Positions 17,032 to 25,780 of a stretch of DNA of 64,000 nt are shown here, one piece after another (position 1 is the stretch's first letter; every line of letters begins with the position of its first letter). The notes under the pieces are model-generated. The model was not told the origin of the DNA. It ran no database searches and saw only the letters and a program-made list of their open reading frames with translations. Location: contig JAEWSH010000133.1 of the NCBI GenBank assembly GCA_023398375.1, forward strand, positions 62,001 through 126,000, given 5' to 3'. This DNA is from Bacillota bacterium. Lineage in GTDB: Bacteria; Bacillota; Clostridia; Lachnospirales; Lachnospiraceae. A program made the translations under genes and the position numbers.

Positions 17032-17811
17032 CTAGTGTTGATTAAAATAATTCTCTGTTAAAATATTTGTTATTACCGGAGTGCCTCCCACAATATCAGC
17101 TACATAATTCAGTTCGGCATCATTACCATGATAATCAAGAACCAGACCGCCGGCTTCCCTTATTAAGAGCATTCCTGCTGCGTAATCCCAGATTTTTAAT
17201 CTTTTTTCAAAAAATGCCTCTGTTCTGCCGCATGCTGCATATGCCAAATCAATAGCGGCAGAGCCACTTCTTCTGATATCCTGACAATCAATGAAAATGG
17301 ATTGATATATTTTAAAATTATCCTCAGCTATTTCTTTGTAATATGGGGAAGTTCCTATGGATATGAGACTTTCTTCCATAGTTTGTGACGAACTGACATG
17401 AATAGGATTTCCGTTTAGGTAACAGCCTTTTCCTTCTTCTGCCCAAAACATTTCTTTATTATAGGGATTATAAACAATCCCCAAACGAACTCTTTTTTTG
17501 CAAACCAAAGCCAGAGATATTGCACTGCATTGATAATCATGAATCAGATTTGTAGTCCCGTCTACAGGGTCTAGTATCCATAAAGTACTATTAAAATCAA
17601 ATTCTTTACTTGATTCTTCTTCTCCCATAAATTGAATAGCAGGGTATAGTTCATACAACATCTTCCGAACTTCACTTTGTACGGTAATATCTACTTCCGT
17701 AACGTAATCGGCAATTCCCTTAATTTTTTTATGACCAGCAGATTTTCTGTTAAAGAATGATTCACCTGCTTTATATATGATTTCTTTTATTTTATCGAGA
17801 TTTACTTCCAT
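17032..17811 (-). CDS. Inositol-monophosphatase-family phosphatase
   Basis: 259 residues, normal length. Metal-binding motifs are complete: GEEESS near residue 63, DPVDGTTN near 81-88 and IWDYAAG near 207. The family removes phosphate from inositol phosphates, sugar phosphates, NADP or PAP using Mg. The start overlaps the end of the metallophosphoesterase gene by 20 bases; it is the last gene of the GntR/ABC operon. Together with the phosphoesterase this suggests dephosphorylation of an imported phosphorylated solute. Substrate not determinable from sequence. Confidence 0.88.
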   Translation of the reverse strand: MEVNLDKIKEIIYKAGESFFNRKSAGHKKIKGIADYVTEVDITVQSEVRKMLYELYPAIQFMGEEESSKEFDFNSTLWILDPVDGTTNLIHDYQCSAISLALVCKKRVRLGIVYNPYNKEMFWAEEGKGCYLNGNPIHVSSSQTMEESLISIGTSPYYKEIAEDNFKIYQSIFIDCQDIRRSGSAAIDLAYAACGRTEAFFEKRLKIWDYAAGMLLIREAGGLVLDYHGNDAELNYVADIVGGTPVITNILTENYFNQH

Positions 17812-18604
17812 TCTTTTCTATAGTTCGCCCTTTCCATCTTGTTCGTTTATTTTCTGTGATTTTATAACCGGTCCCCTTGTTTTGGCATGTTATAACAGTA
17901 ATTTCATCACGTATTTCTATTGTATGAAAGGAAGATAGTCCTATCTGCTGTGGATCGTGAAATGCACAGCCATTTATTAATAAAGCTTTTTTAATATGCT
18001 TTATATCCGCGTTTTTAATATGTGTATGCCCATATAATACGACATCATAGTTACCTATAACAGAATAAAGCATTTCTTTATTTTGATATACCTCTGGTTG
18101 ATGGTGCATGATTAGTATCTTCAATTTCTGGTTTTTTGCCAGTGTTCTGCATTTCAGAAGATCTTCTTCGAGGAGGAGCGCATTGTCCGGTTCACTCAAA
18201 ATACATTGTGTACAGGAATTGATTGACGTTACCAGGATACTCTTTTGCATGGTTATCATATCGTTGCGATAGAAATTCTGTACAAACTCTTTGTAATGCT
18301 CAAATGTACCTGGAATCTCACTATTATCTGCATCATGATTACCAGGACACATGTATATCTGAGAGGAATGGAGATTTAGTACATCTTTAGAAAGGTGGTC
18401 AATTAAAATGCTTGCTTCTTTATATTCTTCATTTGAACCTGTACAAGTCAGATCTCCTGTAATGACTAGGTAGTTGATTTTTTCTGCCATATGATTATGC
18501 AGCAGAAATTGTTTCATTTCTTCAAAATACTGACGCACAAGGAGCTTTTCTTCTATGTTTACATGGATATCCGTTAAATATAATATTACTTTATTCTGCA
18601 GCAT
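17792..18604 (-). CDS. Calcineurin-like metallophosphoesterase
   Basis: 270 residues from the ATG at 18604, 9 bases after AAGGGA; another ATG lies 6 bases upstream. Motifs in order: LTDIHV, ITGDLTCTG, PGNHDADN, MHHQPE and YGHTHIKN, which form the binuclear metal centre of phosphodiesterases such as the GpdQ/CpdA group. No signal peptide. It overlaps the ATPase gene by 14 bases and the next phosphatase by 20 bases, so translation is coupled. A role in cleaving an imported phosphodiester before the monophosphatase acts is attractive but inferred. Confidence 0.85.
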   Translation of the reverse strand: MLQNKVILYLTDIHVNIEEKLLVRQYFEEMKQFLLHNHMAEKINYLVITGDLTCTGSNEEYKEASILIDHLSKDVLNLHSSQIYMCPGNHDADNSEIPGTFEHYKEFVQNFYRNDMITMQKSILVTSINSCTQCILSEPDNALLLEEDLLKCRTLAKNQKLKILIMHHQPEVYQNKEMLYSVIGNYDVVLYGHTHIKNADIKHIKKALLINGCAFHDPQQIGLSSFHTIEIRDEITVITCQNKGTGYKITENKRTRWKGRTIEKNGSKSR

Positions 18605-19622
18605 AGGCATGAATCCCTTTTTCGGGTAAATATAGTGTAACTTCCTCCTCATCAGCCAGTTCCTGATCAGAATCTGCAAATATCGCCTGCCCACCAATGG
18701 TAATCAGATAACGAAAGTAGCTTCCTGAGTACATACATCCCTTTAATTTTCCATGAATGGCAACTTTACTATTTGTCTGAGGTGTTAAAGACATATCATT
18801 TGCCCGAATAATAATTTTTACGTTACCTTCTGCAATATCGGTCTTGGGAACTACTATCTGATTACCTAATAGTATAGTTCCGTTTTCTACCCGTGCATCT
18901 AAAGTATTGGAATGACCTAAAAATTCAGCAACAAAGCTGCTATTGGGATTGCGATATACCTCCTTTGGAGTTCCGCTCTGTGCAATCACACCATGATTCA
19001 TGACAATTACCTGGTCTGACATACTCATAGCCTCCTCCTGGTCATGAGTTACATAAACAGCAGTTACTCCCAACTTTTTCTGAATATCACGTATTTCGAT
19101 TCGCAGCTTTTGTCTGACCTTTGCATCCAGATTTGATAAAGGTTCATCCAGCAGCAGAATAGTTGGTTCTACCACGAGTGCCCTTGCCAGCGCTACCCTT
19201 TGCTGTTGGCCGCCTGATAATTCTGCCGGTTTACGCTTTTTTACAAAACTTTTATCAATTTCTACAATATCAAGAATGCGGTTTACGCGTTCCTCAATTT
19301 CCTGTTTAGATACCTTTTTAAGGGTCAGTCCATAGGCTATATTATCAAAAATTGTCATATGGGGCCATAATGCATAATTCTGGAACACCATTGCCGTCCC
19401 TCTTTTTTGGATTTCCATTCTGCTGATATCTTTTCCATCTACCAGAATCTGGCCTTCATCCGGAGCAAGAAAACCGGCCAGTACTTTGAGCATAGTTGTT
19501 TTGCCGCATCCACTTGGTCCGACTAAAGAGGTGAAGGTTTTGGGTTGTAATACAAAATTGATATGATTTAGTGCTTTCTTTCCTTTTTCATAAGATACGG
19601 ATATATCCTTTATTTTAATCAT
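18591..19622 (-). CDS. ABC transporter ATP-binding protein (spermidine/iron/organophosphate class)
   Basis: 343 residues from the ATG at 19622 preceded by GGAG. Walker A GPSGCGKTT, signature LSGGQQQR, Walker B LLLDEPLSNLDAK and switch histidine VTHDQEEA are all intact, and a TOBE domain fills the last 100 residues. This is the PotA/FbpC/AfuC group, which powers import of polyamines, ferric iron, phosphonates or hexose phosphates. It partners the two permeases and lipoprotein upstream in the same minus-strand operon. Confidence 0.92.
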   Translation of the reverse strand: MIKIKDISVSYEKGKKALNHINFVLQPKTFTSLVGPSGCGKTTMLKVLAGFLAPDEGQILVDGKDISRMEIQKRGTAMVFQNYALWPHMTIFDNIAYGLTLKKVSKQEIEERVNRILDIVEIDKSFVKKRKPAELSGGQQQRVALARALVVEPTILLLDEPLSNLDAKVRQKLRIEIRDIQKKLGVTAVYVTHDQEEAMSMSDQVIVMNHGVIAQSGTPKEVYRNPNSSFVAEFLGHSNTLDARVENGTILLGNQIVVPKTDIAEGNVKIIIRANDMSLTPQTNSKVAIHGKLKGCMYSGSYFRYLITIGGQAIFADSDQELADEEEVTLYLPEKGIHAYAAE

Positions 19623-19656
19623 TTTAAACATTCTCCATTTCACTTTTCTTCTAAGG

Positions 19657-20454
19657 TTAGGCTTTGCCTACCCCAGCCAGATGTTCAGCCTTTAAAAATT
19701 TATCCAATACCAGAAGCATAATAATTCCTGGTACCGCCAGTAATATAGATGCAACAGAAGAAATCTGCATTTCATATCCATTAGCGGTATTGTACATAAA
19801 GACTGACAATGTTTTGATAAAAGGTGCCCCGATTAACAAAGATCCGGTAAATTCGTCCAGAGAGTTCAAAAAAACCAATATAGATGATGCGGCAATTCCG
19901 GGTAAGGCCTGGGGCAGTGTGATTTCAAAAAATGCCCTTAAGGGACTGCATCCGAGGTTATAGGCAGCCAGCTCTAAATTAACCGAAATACTCTGAAATA
20001 CAGATACCATTATCCAGAGGGCATATAAAAGACCTATCGTAATATGTACCAAAATAATTCCCGTATAGGTTCCTACTAAATCCCAACGATAAAAGTCTGT
20101 CATTAAATTTACGAATACAGGAAGTTGCGGAAACGCCTGTGGAAGCATGAACAATAGCATAATAAAGGGCTTGACTGGAAATTTTTTACGAGCCAGATAA
20201 TACGCAAAGGGTACCGTAATAAGAACACACACTACCGTTGTGATTCCGGCAATCAGTAAAGAACTCTTTAAGGATTTAAGGATGTTCAAATCCTCCATTT
20301 TATTCCAATACAGAAGGCCCCACTCCTGAGGAAGCATGGCTGGCCAATACCATTTTTCTGCAAAAGACCAGATTACAAGAGAAGAGATGGGACCGAAAAT
20401 CACAAATATCCCGATAATGCCGAAAAGTAGTTTTCCGATTTTTACCTTATTCAT
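19657..20454 (-). CDS. ABC transporter permease (PotC/FbpB-like)
   Basis: 265 residues with about six transmembrane helices. The cytoplasmic EAA-type loop (LELAAYNLGCSPLRAFFEITL) near residues 160-180 contacts the ATPase. Start overlaps the preceding permease by 8 bases. Pairs with the 20447-21283 protein as a heterodimeric channel. Substrate is not indicated by the permease itself. Confidence 0.9.
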   Translation of the reverse strand: MNKVKIGKLLFGIIGIFVIFGPISSLVIWSFAEKWYWPAMLPQEWGLLYWNKMEDLNILKSLKSSLLIAGITTVVCVLITVPFAYYLARKKFPVKPFIMLLFMLPQAFPQLPVFVNLMTDFYRWDLVGTYTGIILVHITIGLLYALWIMVSVFQSISVNLELAAYNLGCSPLRAFFEITLPQALPGIAASSILVFLNSLDEFTGSLLIGAPFIKTLSVFMYNTANGYEMQISSVASILLAVPGIIMLLVLDKFLKAEHLAGVGKA

Positions 20455-21283
20455 TATTTACGACCTTTCTAACATAAAACCAGGCAGCTCCGAGGGAAAG
20501 TAAAAAAGAAATCATACCAAGGGCATTTGCGGTTGCAATGTCATTTTGATAAGTAATTCGATAATATAAATCAATCATGATCATTTTAGGACCATCTCCG
20601 TTGCCCATCATCATGGGGATGGAAAAAGATCCCATCATAGAGGTAAAGATGATGATTCCGCTTACTAAAATAGAAGAACGGCTCATTGGTATCAATACAT
20701 CCTTGACCAGGCGTAAAAATCCGGCACCGGCATTCTGGGCAGCCTGTAAATAGGAATCTCCTATCACCTGAAATGGAGCCATGATCAACAGCAGAGCAAA
20801 GGCAATGTTCTTCCAAACGAGTGCAATTATAATGCCTGTTGAGCTATAGGCTAGGGAAGGCGGATTGTTCAGATCAATCAATCTCAATACACTTAAGAAT
20901 GAATTCAGGGTTCCATGAGGTGCTAAAAAGGTGCGCATGGCATGACCTACTACTACGTAGGGAATAAACAACGGAATTTTAAAAAGAAATTCGATCCATT
21001 TGGATTTATACAGCCGCAAAAAGGCCCCAATTAGTATGCCAAACAAAAGAGTAAGGAATAATGCTATTACAGAAATAAATATGGTATAAAAAATATCTTC
21101 CACATAGAAATCAGTTACCTTCTTAAATCCTTCGAAGGACAGCCGGCCTTCCTTAAATAATCCATCATATATAACACGGAAGAAGGGAAAAATAAAGACA
21201 ACTGATAAAAGAATTACCGATGGTGCAATAAGCACCAACGGTAACAAACGGGAAGCTGATTGATACCTATTTTGCATTTTCAT
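20447..21283 (-). CDS. ABC transporter permease (PotB/FbpB-like)
   Basis: 278 residues, about six transmembrane helices. The coupling loop reads SYLQAAQNAGAGFLRLVKDV near residues 178-197. The chosen ATG overlaps the end of the lipoprotein gene by 17 bases; a second ATG two codons later is equally possible. First of two permeases in the operon. Confidence 0.9.
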   Translation of the reverse strand: MKMQNRYQSASRLLPLVLIAPSVILLSVVFIFPFFRVIYDGLFKEGRLSFEGFKKVTDFYVEDIFYTIFISVIALFLTLLFGILIGAFLRLYKSKWIEFLFKIPLFIPYVVVGHAMRTFLAPHGTLNSFLSVLRLIDLNNPPSLAYSSTGIIIALVWKNIAFALLLIMAPFQVIGDSYLQAAQNAGAGFLRLVKDVLIPMSRSSILVSGIIIFTSMMGSFSIPMMMGNGDGPKMIMIDLYYRITYQNDIATANALGMISFLLSLGAAWFYVRKVVNNE

Positions 21284-22523
21284 ATGCTTCCATCATGTCA
21301 TTTTTATATTCATTTAATGGCAATACCGTACTGTATTTACTTAGAATATCGGCTGTAATATCCTTGAATAAGCTGTTCTTTGCTTGTTCTGAGCAGAGTG
21401 GGAGTACAGCATTTGTATCAATACCGGGATACCAGTTGAACTGATCCACGATGACCTTTGCCTGAACCTCAGGAGAACCTAACAATTCAGCAAATTTAAC
21501 AGCTGCTTCCTTATTGGCTGCATTAGAAGGTATCACTATATACATAGGTTGTCCAGGCATTCCGGGTTCCAGAATCGTCAGCTTGACATCGGGGCTCATA
21601 CGGCCCTCTGCCTGCATTGTGTAGAACATATCTACCCAAACCGGTCCCATAGAAATCTCTCCGCGATTCAGCATATCAAGTGTTCCCTGATTTCCATTTG
21701 TGATTGTGCATGGTAATGATTTCAATTCCGACATGATAGCAGACCAGTCTGATTCCATGCTTTCATCATAGGGACCATTTAAAATTTGTTCTGCATTGTC
21801 AGATGCATTGCAAAGATAAGAGGTAACAAAGGCAACACCAGACATTCCTCCAGTCACGCCATTATAACCAAATTTTTTTGGATTATTATTAATCCAGGTA
21901 TTCAACTCGTCAAAATTTTTAGGAACGTCCTGTACCTCTGTAGAGTTATAGGCAATTGCAGTCTGACTGGAAAACAGTGGAATTACATAACCGTCTACAT
22001 CGGTTCCAAGTGCATTTCTAGATCCGTCTGATACAAGATATTCTCCTACATTGGTCAGATCAACGTACTTATCTAAGAGACCATTTTCAATCATTTGTGC
22101 CATGATGCCCTGATGCACAATAGCTACATCAATGTCACCATCTTCTTTTCCAGAATTCTTCTGTGCCTTTAGTTTTTCAAAAATCTTCTGAGATCCTTCA
22201 TCCCCGGCACCAGCACCTACAACATTTAGCTTCATTCCTGGGTATTTTTCTTCTACAATTGGTGCCACATAGTTATTCTGAAGTTCTTCCATATTGGTAT
22301 CACCGGCAGTCATTACATTTAATGTGATATCTGAAAAAATGGATTCAGCTACTTCCTTGGAAGCGTCCTGTTCTGTTGGTTCGGGCTGCTCAGTATTGGT
22401 ATCACTAGATGCTGCGGCTGCTTTACTTGCTTCATTATTTTGTGTTTTTTGTCCGCATCCTGCTAAGATAACCGTTGTCATAACTGTTATCATTAATATA
22501 GATATTACTTTTTTGATTTTCAT
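21267..22523 (-). CDS. ABC transporter substrate-binding lipoprotein
   Basis: 418 residues. Signal peptide with lipobox ILAGC (Cys23), then a low-complexity Ala/Ser/Glu linker to about residue 60, then a bacterial solute-binding fold of the spermidine/iron/phosphonate class. It is the first structural gene of the operon, 48 bases after the GntR gene. The ligand cannot be read off, but downstream phosphatases and the sugar-phosphate importer AfuABC, which belongs to the same transporter class, make a phosphorylated organic compound the leading guess. Confidence 0.88.
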   Translation of the reverse strand: MKIKKVISILMITVMTTVILAGCGQKTQNNEASKAAAASSDTNTEQPEPTEQDASKEVAESIFSDITLNVMTAGDTNMEELQNNYVAPIVEEKYPGMKLNVVGAGAGDEGSQKIFEKLKAQKNSGKEDGDIDVAIVHQGIMAQMIENGLLDKYVDLTNVGEYLVSDGSRNALGTDVDGYVIPLFSSQTAIAYNSTEVQDVPKNFDELNTWINNNPKKFGYNGVTGGMSGVAFVTSYLCNASDNAEQILNGPYDESMESDWSAIMSELKSLPCTITNGNQGTLDMLNRGEISMGPVWVDMFYTMQAEGRMSPDVKLTILEPGMPGQPMYIVIPSNAANKEAAVKFAELLGSPEVQAKVIVDQFNWYPGIDTNAVLPLCSEQAKNSLFKDITADILSKYSTVLPLNEYKNDMMEAYENAK

Positions 22524-22571
22524 TTTTTATCCTTTCACCTCTTTAAATAGGCTTCATTAATAATGGAAACA

Positions 22572-23288
22572 TTATCTACGTTCTCTTTTCATCTTCAACG
22601 TAACCATATCTGTGTTGATGTAGTCGTAAGACAAAAGAATGGGTTGGTCCTTTTTGTCGAAATGCATTTGTTCCAGTAAAACAATTGATCCAGTCAGATA
22701 AGATTCAGCTTCACGGTCCCACTTATTTAAGGGATTTATGCCTTTAATTACTGTTTGTGAATAACATGCAAAAATGTTGCATTCTTCTTCTATAATTTTA
22801 AAAATACTTCCCTGTAAATCCGCATCGAAAATATTACCTACCAGTTTTTCCGGAAAAATATTATAAGAAAAAACGACAGCTTCCTGATCGGCTGTTCTTT
22901 CCCTGTTTACAATAACCACTTTTTCGTGTGACACAAGCTGCATACGTTGTCTTAAGTATTCATCAGGTAACTCATGCGCTGCTCCATAAAAGTTACTGCC
23001 GATTACATATCCTGCCTCCTGAATCATTTTTCCGACCGAATCAAGATAAATAAGTGGATTTTCTATAGCTCGCTTATTTTCTATGATATAATTTCCCGAG
23101 CCATGTCTTTTTTCAATCATGCCCTTTTGCTGCAAAATATTTAATGTTTCCCGTATAGTAGAACGTGCTACTTGGTATTCTTTTGCAAGCTCCAGTTCCC
23201 CGGGAATTTTCTGGCCTATACACCATTCCTCTTTACGAATCTTTTTTTCCAAGAGCTCTGCGATTTGTTCATATCGACGTTGCATCAT
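22572..23288 (-). CDS. GntR/HutC-family regulator with UTRA domain
   Basis: About 238 residues from the ATG pair at 23288; an alternative start ten codons upstream lacks a ribosome site, and the nearest GAGGAG is 14 bases before 23288, so the start is uncertain. The N-terminal GntR winged helix (GELELAKEYQVARSTIRETL, GMIEKRHGSGNYI) is followed by a UTRA ligand domain ending at residue 235. HutC/UTRA regulators sense the substrate or a metabolite of the pathway they control, here presumably the downstream ABC-phosphatase operon. Confidence 0.88.
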   Translation of the reverse strand: MMQRRYEQIAELLEKKIRKEEWCIGQKIPGELELAKEYQVARSTIRETLNILQQKGMIEKRHGSGNYIIENKRAIENPLIYLDSVGKMIQEAGYVIGSNFYGAAHELPDEYLRQRMQLVSHEKVVIVNRERTADQEAVVFSYNIFPEKLVGNIFDADLQGSIFKIIEEECNIFACYSQTVIKGINPLNKWDREAESYLTGSIVLLEQMHFDKKDQPILLSYDYINTDMVTLKMKRERR

Positions 23289-23591
23289 ACTGTTATCATA
23301 CACTCCTCTGACCATCATGCATTATGGTCCAGCTATTTAAAAGTTGTCAGACATCTTTTACAAGCCCTATTATAGAATCCCTTATTTGACCTTACTATCA
23401 AAAATACTTAATATTTAGGTAAAGATAGTGTTAAATAAATAAGCTTAGAAGTTAAAAATGTTAGCGTAAAAATTAAAAATTCTTGTTTTATAACAAATGA
23501 ATTTCTACAAGATCGGGTTTTATGATTGAAAGTTGGTTAAAGCTATTGTATTGTAAAATAGATTTAACTATAAATATTGGAGGAAAATTTC
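23289..23591. promoter_or_regulatory. Divergent region upstream of the GntR gene
   Basis: 303 bases without a gene. On the minus strand a TATAAT box (plus 23369-23374) is followed by a 9-bp palindromic core TGTCAGACA (plus 23345-23353) placed about +9 to +17, suitable for repression by the GntR protein. No clear -35. Nothing else recognised. Confidence 0.4.
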
Positions 23592-23906
23592 ATGAAAGTG
23601 GTGTTTTATATACCAGCTATTCTATTTACTATTTTTTATGGGTTGGCGGTAATGTTTTTAGATGTTATTTCAATTTCACCTCTAATATATGTATGGCTTA
23701 TTTTGTTTTCAATTGCAGGTATTCTATTAAGTAAAGGTAAATTTTGGGGTGCATTTATAGGGATAATACCTGGAATTAACCTGATTTATAGGAGTATGAT
23801 CAAAGATACGGGATTTATAGAGATGGAAATGAAAATCGGTGTTATTATTCTGATTTTTTATGTATTATGTAGTGGAGCTGTTATTCTTAAGAAAACAAAA
23901 AAATGA
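23592..23906 (+). CDS. Small integral membrane protein, unknown
   Basis: 104 residues from the ATG at 23592, 8 bases after GGAGG; an in-frame ATG 15 bases earlier would bury that site. Three to four hydrophobic segments (about 4-28, 34-50, 52-70, 82-100) and a basic end KKTKK facing the cytoplasm. No family recognised. Followed by a 33-codon frame and another small membrane protein on the same strand. Confidence 0.65.
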   Translation: MKVVFYIPAILFTIFYGLAVMFLDVISISPLIYVWLILFSIAGILLSKGKFWGAFIGIIPGINLIYRSMIKDTGFIEMEMKIGVIILIFYVLCSGAVILKKTKK

Positions 23907-23919
23907 CAGAGAAGGTGAA

Positions 23920-24021
23920 ATGTTTGGCTTATCAGGTGGTGTTTCTTATATGTTTGAAAACAATGAAGGAAAGAGATTTATAAACGTATTAGCGATAGGT
24001 CTTACATATTATAAAGTCTAA
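23920..24021 (+). CDS. Possible 33-residue small protein
   Basis: ATG at 23920 after GAGAAGGTGA, stop at 24019-24021. The peptide contains MFENNEGKRFINVLAIG and ends TYYKV; no family known. The ribosome site is reasonable, but length and composition give little proof, and it may be the remnant of a longer gene. Confidence 0.3.
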   Translation: MFGLSGGVSYMFENNEGKRFINVLAIGLTYYKV

Positions 24022-24027
24022 TCTGAG

Positions 24028-24399
24028 GTGATAATACAGGTTAAAAATAAAAAGTTAATATTATACCAATATCATGGAGGTTACAATTATGGTGAGAAAA
24101 GAAAATTATTAAATTTTTATTTGTTTCTATTTTTATTGATGACAGTAGGCGCATTTGTATGGCAGATGTTTTTCCCAAATGTTGCAGAAACTTTTTCGCT
24201 ATGGCGGATGAGCCGGGGATGGCAGACTGAAATTGCATTATGGAATGTTGGAATTGATGTGGGCATTGTAATTACACTTGTTAAGCGTAACATTGAATAT
24301 GCAAAAATACTCACGCTTATTTCGGTTGTACTTTGTATTTTATTAGGAGGGCATCACCTTATTTATGCGCTTGCCACAACGAACGGCATCATGACATAA
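24028..24399 (+). CDS. Small membrane protein with a disrupted 5' end
   Basis: Open frame of 123 codons; the credible part starts near 24095. Three hydrophobic segments follow (about residues 29-48, 70-83 and 92-115 of the open frame). The only strong ribosome site, GGAGG at 24076-24080, points to an ATG at 24089 that lies in another frame and stops after seven codons. One extra A in the run at 24095-24098 would fuse that start to the main frame, giving MVRKRKLLNFYL. This may be a sequencing indel, a recent mutation or slippage. Otherwise translation could begin at the ATG at 24138. Function unknown. Confidence 0.5.
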   Translation: MIIQVKNKKLILYQYHGGYNYGEKRKLLNFYLFLFLLMTVGAFVWQMFFPNVAETFSLWRMSRGWQTEIALWNVGIDVGIVITLVKRNIEYAKILTLISVVLCILLGGHHLIYALATTNGIMT

Positions 24400-24448
24400 T
24401 GAGATAGTAATGAAACGGTATATGTAAAGAAAATTACTAGGCATAAGA

Positions 24449-25018
24449 TCAACTCATAAGACTTGGGTAATTGAGAATTAACATTATATCTTTTGCAATT
24501 GCTGCCATTTTTTCAGGAGATTTTAGACGGCTCTCATTGAGCCACTTAATTAATATACACATAAACCCGCCTGTACTAAATGCTAAAGCATAGTTAATAC
24601 TTTCCCTATTAAAAGGCATCCTATTGCCCTTTACCTCATCAAAAGTAAGCGGTAAAAGTTCTTCTGCTTTTGTAAGAACAATTGGTAGTAAATGATGACG
24701 GTTAATTAGTTGCAAAAAATCAAAATGCTTTGTCATAACAGAAGATAATATCCGAGCTATACTAGGCATTGACAAATCACTTTGCATTCTGATCGACGCT
24801 TCGTATTCACGCCATATTCTGGCAAAACATTCTTCAATAATTTCATTTTTAGAAGAATAATTTCGGTAAAAAGTACGTCTTGACAAACCGGCATTGTCTG
24901 TAATCTCCTGTATCGTAATTTCCTCATATTTTTCGTTTTCCATAAGTTTTAATAGAGTATTCTCCATCCACATTTTTGAATTATCTGATTTTTGGTTTCC
25001 TTTATTTTTTTTGGTCAT
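24449..25018 (-). CDS. TetR-family transcriptional regulator
   Basis: 189 residues from the ATG at 25018, 7 bases after AAGGAGA; the open frame extends 35 codons further without a ribosome site. HTH: ITIQEITDNAGLSRRTFYRNYSSK split over residues 35-58, followed by a TetR_C-type ligand domain. Divergent from the HXXEE protein gene at 25151; a palindrome GACACAAGTGTGTC in between is the likely operator for both. Confidence 0.88.
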   Translation of the reverse strand: MTKKNKGNQKSDNSKMWMENTLLKLMENEKYEEITIQEITDNAGLSRRTFYRNYSSKNEIIEECFARIWREYEASIRMQSDLSMPSIARILSSVMTKHFDFLQLINRHHLLPIVLTKAEELLPLTFDEVKGNRMPFNRESINYALAFSTGGFMCILIKWLNESRLKSPEKMAAIAKDIMLILNYPSLMS

Positions 25019-25076
25019 ATGGCTTTCTCCTTTATCGTCACAAAACATTGAATGTGTAGCTTTCAAACTAAAGAGG

Positions 25077-25132
25077 TTGATTCTACTGTGATACCTATTA
25101 TAATAGGCATTGAAAAAAGACACAAGTGTGTC
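25077..25132. promoter_or_regulatory. Face-to-face divergent promoters sharing one palindromic -10, with operator
   Basis: CCTATTATAATAGG (25094-25107) is a perfect palindrome giving TATAAT on both strands. Plus strand: TTGATT at 25077-25082, 16-base spacer, -10 at 25099-25104. Minus strand: TTGTGT, 17-base spacer, -10 at plus 25097-25102. The minus -35 lies inside GACACAAGTGTGTC (25119-25132), a perfect palindrome likely bound by the TetR protein, so one dimer could control both genes. Confidence 0.65.
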
Positions 25133-25150
25133 GATAAAGGAGGACTTAAT

Positions 25151-25714
25151 ATGAATACAATGAGTTTATTCGCCTGGATTCTGCCAATTATGTTTATGCT
25201 CCATGATTTTGAAGAAATTATTATGGCAGAAGTGTGGAACACGCGCTTTCAGATGAGGATAAATACGACCTGGACGAATTGGAAGCCGTTCGGATTGAAA
25301 TATATCCAGCATTTTCAAACGCCAACGTTTTCTATCGGAGTAGGAGTTGAATTTCTTGTTTTTTCACTAATTAGTTTATTTTCAGTAATTTTTCGGGGAT
25401 ACTTTTTATGGTATAGCGCTTTTTTCACGCTTATTTTGCATTATGTCATCATCCATCTGTTATTAAGCATCAAATTTAAAGGTTATGTGCCTGGAGTAAT
25501 TACATCGGTACTATTTATTTTCCCTGGCATTTGGGCTTTATACGGTGCAGCAAAGTTATTAAACTATGGGCTGGGCACTATAATGTTGGCGTGCCTTATC
25601 GGAATTTTATTAATGTATGTGTTCTTCCAGATGCTGCATAGGCTTATGGGACTTTGGTCCGAAATGCTATATAAATATACTATTAGTCATAACAAACGCA
25701 GACAGAGGAAATAG
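25151..25714 (+). CDS. HXXEE-domain integral membrane protein
   Basis: 187 residues from the ATG at 25151 after AAGGAGGACTTA. The HDFEE motif near residue 17 defines the HXXEE family; four to five transmembrane helices follow. The conserved His and Glu residues suggest a metal-binding or enzymatic site in the membrane, but no reaction is known. Divergently paired with a TetR regulator, so probably inducible. Confidence 0.85.
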   Translation: MNTMSLFAWILPIMFMLHDFEEIIMAEVWNTRFQMRINTTWTNWKPFGLKYIQHFQTPTFSIGVGVEFLVFSLISLFSVIFRGYFLWYSAFFTLILHYVIIHLLLSIKFKGYVPGVITSVLFIFPGIWALYGAAKLLNYGLGTIMLACLIGILLMYVFFQMLHRLMGLWSEMLYKYTISHNKRRQRK

Positions 25715-25780
25715 ATAGCAAAAAAGGATGTATAGATAAAATGCAGAGCTTCCACAAAAAATGATGTACTATGTACACAA

